Shown: in pieces, positions 59,566-64,000 of the stretch | How the letters are laid out: each line of letters begins with the position of its first letter | How positions within the stretch are numbered: the stretch's first letter is position 1 | Assembly (NCBI RefSeq): GCF_029637605.1 | Contig: NZ_CP121261.1 | Coordinates: 3,596,001 to 3,660,000 of the forward strand | DNA length: 64,000 bases | Direction of reading: 5' to 3' | Source: Achromobacter spanius | GTDB taxonomy: Bacteria; Pseudomonadota; Gammaproteobacteria; Burkholderiales; Burkholderiaceae_B | Made by a program: the position numbers and the translations under genes | The notes under the pieces: generated by a model | Database searches by the model: none | Told to the model about the DNA's origin: nothing | Seen by the model: only the letters and a program-made list of their open reading frames with translations

Positions 59566-60237
59566 TCACAAGTCGCCCGGCACGCCGAAGCTGGGCGCGT
59601 CGCGCGGGTCACGCGCGCGCGTCACGTAGGCCGCAAGCTGCGGCTCGTAAATTTTCCAGGCCTCGTACAGCGCTTCAACCGGTCCGGCCTCGACCCAATC
59701 CAGCCGCAGGTCCACGATGGGCCAGTCCAGGTCTTGATACACCAGCAGGCCAGCCGAATGCACCGGCCCCGCTTCGCCGCCCGCCTCCTGACCTGCCAGC
59801 AGCGCTTGCATCAAGCGTTCGGCCAGCGCGCCCTCTGCCCGTTCGAACGCGGCCAGCATGGCGCGCGGCACGTCGGTGCTGGCCAGCATATTGCCGGCGC
59901 AGGCGGCGTGCTCGCCTGCCGCGCTGGCCAACACGCCCAGCGCGCTGGCGCCCGTGTAGATGGCCGGCGGGTTCGTGGCGTCTATCGCCATCAATTGGCG
60001 GTAGGCGATGAAGGGCCGTTCCTGCAAGCCATCAAGCGCTTGTTGCGGGCTATGCCCGGCCGCCATCAAGTCCAGCGCCAGCGGCCCCAACGCGGGGTCG
60101 GTGATGTTCTGACTGACGGCGGCGCCCACGCCCGCGCGCGCGCGGATGCAGCGCGAAGCCACGGCGGGCGAAGACGACGAGACGGCCGCGCCGAACTGGC
60201 CGGAGGCGGGGCAGCGGGCAATGATCGAGAAGGTCAT
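59566..60237 (-). CDS. DUF1028 family protein (223 aa)
   Basis: Matches DUF1028: MTFSIIARCPASGQFGAAVSSSSPAVASRC at the start, ARAGVGAAVSQNITDP near 33-50 and CAGNMLAS near 113. The family belongs to the Ntn-hydrolase superfamily and is thought to cleave amide or peptide-like bonds, possibly from nutrients. It is grouped with RidA and a LysR gene beside an uptake system, which suggests an amide-type substrate. Confidence 0.88.
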   Translation of the reverse strand: MTFSIIARCPASGQFGAAVSSSSPAVASRCIRARAGVGAAVSQNITDPALGPLALDLMAAGHSPQQALDGLQERPFIAYRQLMAIDATNPPAIYTGASALGVLASAAGEHAACAGNMLASTDVPRAMLAAFERAEGALAERLMQALLAGQEAGGEAGPVHSAGLLVYQDLDWPIVDLRLDWVEAGPVEALYEAWKIYEPQLAAYVTRARDPRDAPSFGVPGDL

Positions 60238-60258
60238 GGTCGGTGGCCTGAAGGGATG

Positions 60259-60672
60259 TCAATCGGGGATGACAGCGGTGGCGTCGATTTCAACCAGCCA
60301 TTCCGGCCGCGCCAGGGCCGACACCACGATGCCGGTGGACACCGGGTATACCCCCTTGAGCCAGCGTCCCACCACGCGGTAGACAGCCTCGCGGTAACGC
60401 GGATCAATGATGTAAATGGTGATCTTGCAGATGTCCTCGAGTTCACCGCCCGCCTCTTTGAGCAGCATGGCGATGTTCGCCATGGCCTGTTCGGCCTGCC
60501 CGGCGGCGTCGCCGATGCAAACGCTTTCAGAGGTATCCAGGTTCTGCCCGATCTGTCCCCGCAGGAAGACGGTGCTGCCCCGGGCCACCACGGCCTGGCA
60601 CAGATCGTTGTCCAGGCTCTGTTCGGGGTAGGTGATCTTGGTATTGAAGGTGCGGATGCGCTTGTGTTTCAT
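60259..60672 (-). CDS. RidA-family protein (137 aa)
   Basis: YjgF/YER057c/UK114 fold. The segments ARGSTVFLRGQIGQNLDTSE and AMANIAMLLKEAGGELEDICKITIYI (about 30-100) are typical; RidA hydrolyses reactive enamine/imine intermediates. The conserved Arg that contacts the imine carboxylate is seen as Arg near 104 (ITIYIIDPRYREA). Start at 60672 gives the usual 130-140 residues. It is 21 bp upstream of the DUF1028 gene; together they point to amine or amino-acid breakdown. Confidence 0.87.
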   Translation of the reverse strand: MKHKRIRTFNTKITYPEQSLDNDLCQAVVARGSTVFLRGQIGQNLDTSESVCIGDAAGQAEQAMANIAMLLKEAGGELEDICKITIYIIDPRYREAVYRVVGRWLKGVYPVSTGIVVSALARPEWLVEIDATAVIPD

Positions 60673-60915
60673 GGCGGCGTGGGTAGGTGGGTCAATGGCA
60701 TGGCCCCCATCTTCAAACCCGGACGACGCCACCGGCTATTTGTTTTTTCCTTTGCCCGCTCTCGGAATTTCCGACTCAGGCACGGCATGGCCGCGCCTCA
60801 GGAAATTCGAGCCAGGCCGAAGGAAAAGGCGACTTGGCCCCCGCTGCCCCCTCTTCCATCATCTGGCTTCCAGTCGGAAGCGCTCGGCGGAACCAACATA
60901 GACAAGGGGATTTCA

Positions 60916-61941
60916 ATGATTCGCAAACTTACGGTAGCCGGCCTGCTTGCCGGCGCGCTGCTTGGCAACGTCGCCTGGGCCCAGGACGCGCTGGTGGTCA
61001 GCACCTGGGGTGGCAGCTTTCGCGACCTGATCGACGAAAACATCGGCAAGGAATTCACGCGCCAGACGGGCGTGCCGGTCAAGTACATCACGGGCGGCAC
61101 GATCGACCGGCTCAACAAGGCCAAGCTGAGCAAGACCCCCGAAAGCGACATTACGTTCACCACGTCGCACATCGGCTGGCTTTATGTGAACGGCGGCCTG
61201 TTCGAAAAGCTGGATACCGCCAAGCTGCCCAACTACGCCAACCTGGTGGACCGCGCCAAGGTCAGCCCGTATCACGTGGGCAGTTGGGCCTACGTGTACA
61301 CCATCGGCTACCGCCCCGACCTGACACCCAAAGACATCAAGTTCGATAGCTGGAACGACCTGTGGAACCCCGAGCTCAAGGGCAAGCTGTCGGCACCGGA
61401 CTTCGACCCCAGCCACATCATCAACGTGTCGGCCATGCTGTCGGGCGGCGACGCCAAGACCTGGGAAAAAGGCCAGGACAAGCTTCGCGCGCTGAAGCCG
61501 AACTTCAAGGCCTTCTACACCAACGACGCCAACAGCCAGCAACTGATCGCCACCGGCGAAACCCCGGTGCAGATTCTGTTGTCGATGAACGCCTACTACA
61601 TGATCAGCCAGGGCGTGCCGATCAAGGTGGTCATGCCCAGGGAAGGCGCCGTGCTGGGCATCGACACCATGGGCATCATGAAAGGCAGCACCAAGGCTGA
61701 CCTGGCCTACAAGTTCATGAACATCGCCTTGTCGCCCGAAGTGCAGTCCAAGATCGTGGCCTTCAAGAAGGCCAGCCCGGTCGTCACGAACGCCAAGGTA
61801 TCGGCCGAGGACGCGGCGCTGCCCGGCGTGTTCACCACCAAGGAACAGTGGGACACGCAGGCCATCGTGATCGACGACAAGCTGCGCGCCGAGAAGACCG
61901 CGGAATGGCGCAAGTGGTTCACCGAGAACATCATGAACTGA
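60916..61941 (+). CDS. PotD-like ABC transporter substrate-binding protein (341 aa)
   Basis: Periplasmic receptor of the polyamine/extracellular solute-binding 1 type. Signal peptide MIRKLTVAGLLAGALLGNVAWA, then LVVSTWGGSFRDLIDENIGKEFTRQTGVPVKYITGG and AYTIGYRPDLTPKDIKFDSWNDLWNPELKGKL near 130-165. The ATG at 60916 has AAGGGGA before it; a much longer open frame upstream is only an open shadow of opposite-strand genes. It feeds the two permease genes that follow. Ligand could be a polyamine, opine or similar amine. Confidence 0.88.
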   Translation: MIRKLTVAGLLAGALLGNVAWAQDALVVSTWGGSFRDLIDENIGKEFTRQTGVPVKYITGGTIDRLNKAKLSKTPESDITFTTSHIGWLYVNGGLFEKLDTAKLPNYANLVDRAKVSPYHVGSWAYVYTIGYRPDLTPKDIKFDSWNDLWNPELKGKLSAPDFDPSHIINVSAMLSGGDAKTWEKGQDKLRALKPNFKAFYTNDANSQQLIATGETPVQILLSMNAYYMISQGVPIKVVMPREGAVLGIDTMGIMKGSTKADLAYKFMNIALSPEVQSKIVAFKKASPVVTNAKVSAEDAALPGVFTTKEQWDTQAIVIDDKLRAEKTAEWRKWFTENIMN

Positions 61942-62040
61942 CATCCGCGCCGGTTGCACCGCGCCTGTGTCCCAGCCATGGCCATGGCGGGACACGGGCG
62001 TTTCCAGCAAGCATCAACGCATTCGGATTGACAAGCCCCT

Positions 62041-62895
62041 ATGAATACACGTTCCAGTCTGCGCGGCTGGTTGATATCGCCCGCCGGCCTCGTCGCCCTG
62101 TGCATCTGCGTGTCGATGGCAGCGGTGCTGCAATTCAGTGTGCGCGCCTTCATTCCCGGCTCTTTGGACGTGGGCGGGCTGACGCTGGCGAACTTCACGG
62201 GGCTGGGTAAGTCCGTCTACCTGTCCGCCTTCGTCAACACGCTGCTGCTCAGCATCGAAACCACCATCTGCTCTTTGCTGGTGGCCTACCCGCTGGCCTA
62301 TGCCATGGTGCGGGTGCGCAACCGCCTGTTGAAATCGTTCATCCTCATCGTGTCGATCACGCCGTTGTTCCTGGGTGAAATCGTCCGCACGTATTCGTGG
62401 ATCATCGTGCTGGGCAACAATGGCTTCATCAACACGGTGCTGCGGAAAACTGGGTTGATCGACCTGCCGCTGAACCTGATGTTCACGCACCTGGGCGTGC
62501 TGATTGCGCTGGTGCATGTGACGATACCCGTGGTGGTGCTGATGCTGGCCACCGCCATTTCGCACATCAATCGCGACTATGAAAAAGCCGCGCAAAGCCT
62601 GGGTGCCGGCCCCGTGCGCACCTTCCTGACGGTGACGCTGCCGCTATCCATGCCGGGCATCATCGCCAGCATCACCACGTCGTTCGCCTGGACCTTCAGC
62701 GCGTTTGCCACACCGCAGATGATCGGCGGCGGCCGGGTGCCCACCGTATCGACGCTGGTCTACCAGTTGGGCTTCTCTTCCATGAACTTCCCCCTGGCCG
62801 CGAGCCTGAGCGTTGCCGGCCTGGCCTTGACGGTCGTGTCGCTGATGCTGCTGGGCCGGGGCACCAAGCGACTCAAAGCAATGGGAGCGCACTAG
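62041..62895 (+). CDS. PotB-like ABC transporter permease (284 aa)
   Basis: Inner-membrane permease with six helices and the EAA loop DYEKAAQSLGAGPVRTFLTVTLPLSMPGI near 180-205 that contacts the ATPase. The first helix and FVNTLLLSIETTICSLLVAYPLAYAMV fit the PotB/HisM type. It precedes the second permease gene by 1 bp. Its ATPase partner is not in the window. Confidence 0.88.
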   Translation: MNTRSSLRGWLISPAGLVALCICVSMAAVLQFSVRAFIPGSLDVGGLTLANFTGLGKSVYLSAFVNTLLLSIETTICSLLVAYPLAYAMVRVRNRLLKSFILIVSITPLFLGEIVRTYSWIIVLGNNGFINTVLRKTGLIDLPLNLMFTHLGVLIALVHVTIPVVVLMLATAISHINRDYEKAAQSLGAGPVRTFLTVTLPLSMPGIIASITTSFAWTFSAFATPQMIGGGRVPTVSTLVYQLGFSSMNFPLAASLSVAGLALTVVSLMLLGRGTKRLKAMGAH

Positions 62896-62896
62896 C

Positions 62897-63718
62897 ATGG
62901 CCATCAAACACACCCTGCCCTTGCCCTTGCGCATTGGCGCGCCGCTGCTGATCACCCTAATCCTGGCCTTCGTGCTGTTGCCGGTGGTGGTGGTGACCCT
63001 GGCGTCGTTCAACGACAAGGCACTGCTGACGTTTCCGCCCGAAGCCTGGTCGCTGCGCTGGTTTGAACGGGTCTTCACGTACCCGGACTTTCAGCAGGGC
63101 TTTCGCGCCAGCCTGATCGTGATGGTCTGGGCGTCGTTCCTGGCGCTGTTCATCGGCACCGCGCTGGCCATCGCCGTCAAGCGCATGGGCTTTCCCGGCA
63201 AGGACATGTTGCAGGCCATCCTGCTGTCACCGCTGGTGATCCCGCATTTCACGCTGGGCCTGGGGCTGCTGATTTTGGTGGCGCAGTTTGATATGGACCG
63301 GGGCTACGGCCTCGTCATCCTGTGCCATGTGATGCTGGTGCTGCCCTTCGTGATGCGCAGCGTTTATGTGTCCATGGAGAACATCGACGAACGCCTGGAA
63401 CAGGCGGCGGCCAGCCTGGGGGCTTCACCCTTGAAGGTGATGTTCACGGTGACCGTGCCCTTGCTGGCGCCCGGTCTCTTTGGCGGGTGGTTGTTCGCCG
63501 CCATCATGTCGTTCAGTGAATTCACCGCGTCGCTCTTCGTCACGACGCAACTGACGCAGACGCTGCCGGTGTCGATGTACAACTACGTGCGTGAATTCGC
63601 GGACCCGACGCTTGCCGCGCTATCGGTGGTGTATATCGCCGTGACGGCCAGCCTGCTGGCGCTTGCCAACGCCTTCCTGGGCCTGGGCAAGATCCTGAAC
63701 ATCGAAGAGGTAGAGTAG
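62897..63718 (+). CDS. PotC-like ABC transporter permease (273 aa)
   Basis: Second permease of the pair. Six helices, N-terminal SFNDKALLTFPPEAWSLRWFERVF typical of PotC, and the EAA loop IDERLEQAAASLGASPLKVMFTVTVPLLAPGL near 165-195. The gene runs into a short tandem repeat before the convergent dehydrogenase gene. Confidence 0.88.
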   Translation: MAIKHTLPLPLRIGAPLLITLILAFVLLPVVVVTLASFNDKALLTFPPEAWSLRWFERVFTYPDFQQGFRASLIVMVWASFLALFIGTALAIAVKRMGFPGKDMLQAILLSPLVIPHFTLGLGLLILVAQFDMDRGYGLVILCHVMLVLPFVMRSVYVSMENIDERLEQAAASLGASPLKVMFTVTVPLLAPGLFGGWLFAAIMSFSEFTASLFVTTQLTQTLPVSMYNYVREFADPTLAALSVVYIAVTASLLALANAFLGLGKILNIEEVE

Positions 63719-63732
63719 GCGGTTTGGCGGCC

Positions 63733-63756
63733 GGCGGTCCGGCGGTCCGGCGGTCC
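63733..63756 (+). repeat. 8-bp tandem repeat GGCGGTCC x3
   Basis: Three perfect copies in a row, flanked by GGCGGCC variants, in the gap between the convergent permease and dehydrogenase genes. A GC-rich microsatellite likely to vary between strains. Confidence 0.85.
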
Positions 63757-63814
63757 GGCGGCCGGCGCCCCGGCAGCAGGCGGCAGGCGAACCTGCCGCA
63801 CGGCGACCCGGCGC

Positions 63815-64000
63815 TCAGTAACCGCGCGACGGGTCGATCTGGTTGGTTGGGGCATCGCCGCGCGAAACACGCGCGATGTTCTCAGCGATCTGCGCCGCCG
63901 CCGACGCCGGAATGGCAACGGATGCCAGATGCGGCGTGATCAGCACGTTATCCATGGCCCAAAGCGGATCATCGCCGGGCAGGGGCTCGCGTTCAAAAAC
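63815..64000 (-). CDS. D-isomer-specific 2-hydroxyacid dehydrogenase, C-terminal part
   Basis: Partial gene; the start lies beyond the window. The 61 visible residues (VFEREPLPGDDPLWAMDNVLITPHLASVAIPA... ending SRGY) match the end of GhrA-like glyoxylate/hydroxypyruvate reductases, with the catalytic His in NVLITPHLAS. These NAD(P)H-dependent enzymes reduce 2-oxoacids such as glyoxylate. It converges on the PotC-like gene. Confidence 0.85.
   Translation of the reverse strand, partial: VFEREPLPGDDPLWAMDNVLITPHLASVAIPASAAAQIAENIARVSRGDAPTNQIDPSRGY

Noticed and set aside
59245-60915. Extended upstream frame in phase with the PotD-like protein
   Set aside because: The receptor's signal peptide and Shine-Dalgarno fix the start at 60916; the upstream part lies opposite LysR, DUF1028 and RidA genes.
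63733-63756. Possible CRISPR repeats
   Set aside because: Units are 8 bp, contiguous and without spacers.

Overview
The window looks like part of the chromosome of a high-GC betaproteobacterium of the family Alcaligenaceae, most likely Achromobacter or Bordetella. The evidence is two Bug/TctC-type solute receptors, many LysR, GntR and IclR regulators beside small catabolic operons, an AcnD/PrpF pair, and strong GC-ending codon use from about 5 kb onward. No rRNA, tRNA or CRISPR array was seen. Genus is an inference.

Left end (1-4.9 kb): an accessory island that is visibly less GC-rich. It holds an orphan CdiA C-terminal module with an RNase A-like toxin domain and a CdiI_2-like immunity gene, a DUF4291 gene, a second broken toxin/immunity pair, and a REP-associated tyrosine transposase (RAYT) bounded by inverted copies of AGTCTGACACCTTAAA. 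One element edge falls exactly where the second toxin frame breaks.

5.0-13.1 kb (minus strand): an eight-gene operon, livH-livM-livG-livF-ALDH-SDR-ADH-receptor, ending in a strong terminator. It couples Liv-type uptake to alcohol/aldehyde oxidation. 13.4-17.1 kb: a Gld-like ABC-2 system (ATPase, permease, GldG-like, DUF4340-like). 17.1-18.0 kb: an exported lactonase-type metallo-hydrolase. 18.3-22.5 kb: LysR, Bug receptor and an aconitase-family protein with its swivel domain in front of the catalytic domain. 22.6-27.3 kb: a fused indolepyruvate ferredoxin oxidoreductase with a divergent LysR gene and a small GTG-started ORF.

27.4-31.5 kb: an AcoR-like sigma-54 activator and an NTF2-flavin monooxygenase fusion, separated by a near-perfect sigma-54 promoter with repeated upstream boxes. 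31.6-36.2 kb: GntR, acnD and prpF, the 2-methylcitrate dehydration branch without prpB or prpC. 36.2-37.0 kb: a PrlF/YhaV toxin-antitoxin pair behind a perfect palindrome. 37.5-39.4 kb: a sodium:solute symporter and its 40-residue partner. 39.3-45.9 kb: thioesterase and IclR genes facing an acyl-CoA ligase / MaoC-like / CaiB / Bug operon, with a 16-bp palindrome between them.

46.1-52.2 kb: aldehyde dehydrogenase, duplicated SnoaL-like protein, GntR, soluble Cache-like protein, DUF805 protein and a Tat-exported amine-oxidase-like flavoprotein, probably for an amine or polyamine. 52.2-54.7 kb: MFS exporter with divergent LysR. 54.7-58.4 kb: an exported fumarate-lyase-superfamily protein and a lipoprotein fusing a PAP2 phosphatase to autotransporter-type strand repeats. 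58.5-63.7 kb: LysR, DUF1028 and RidA genes divergent from a PotD/PotB/PotC-like transporter that has no ATPase beside it. The window ends inside a 2-hydroxyacid dehydrogenase gene.
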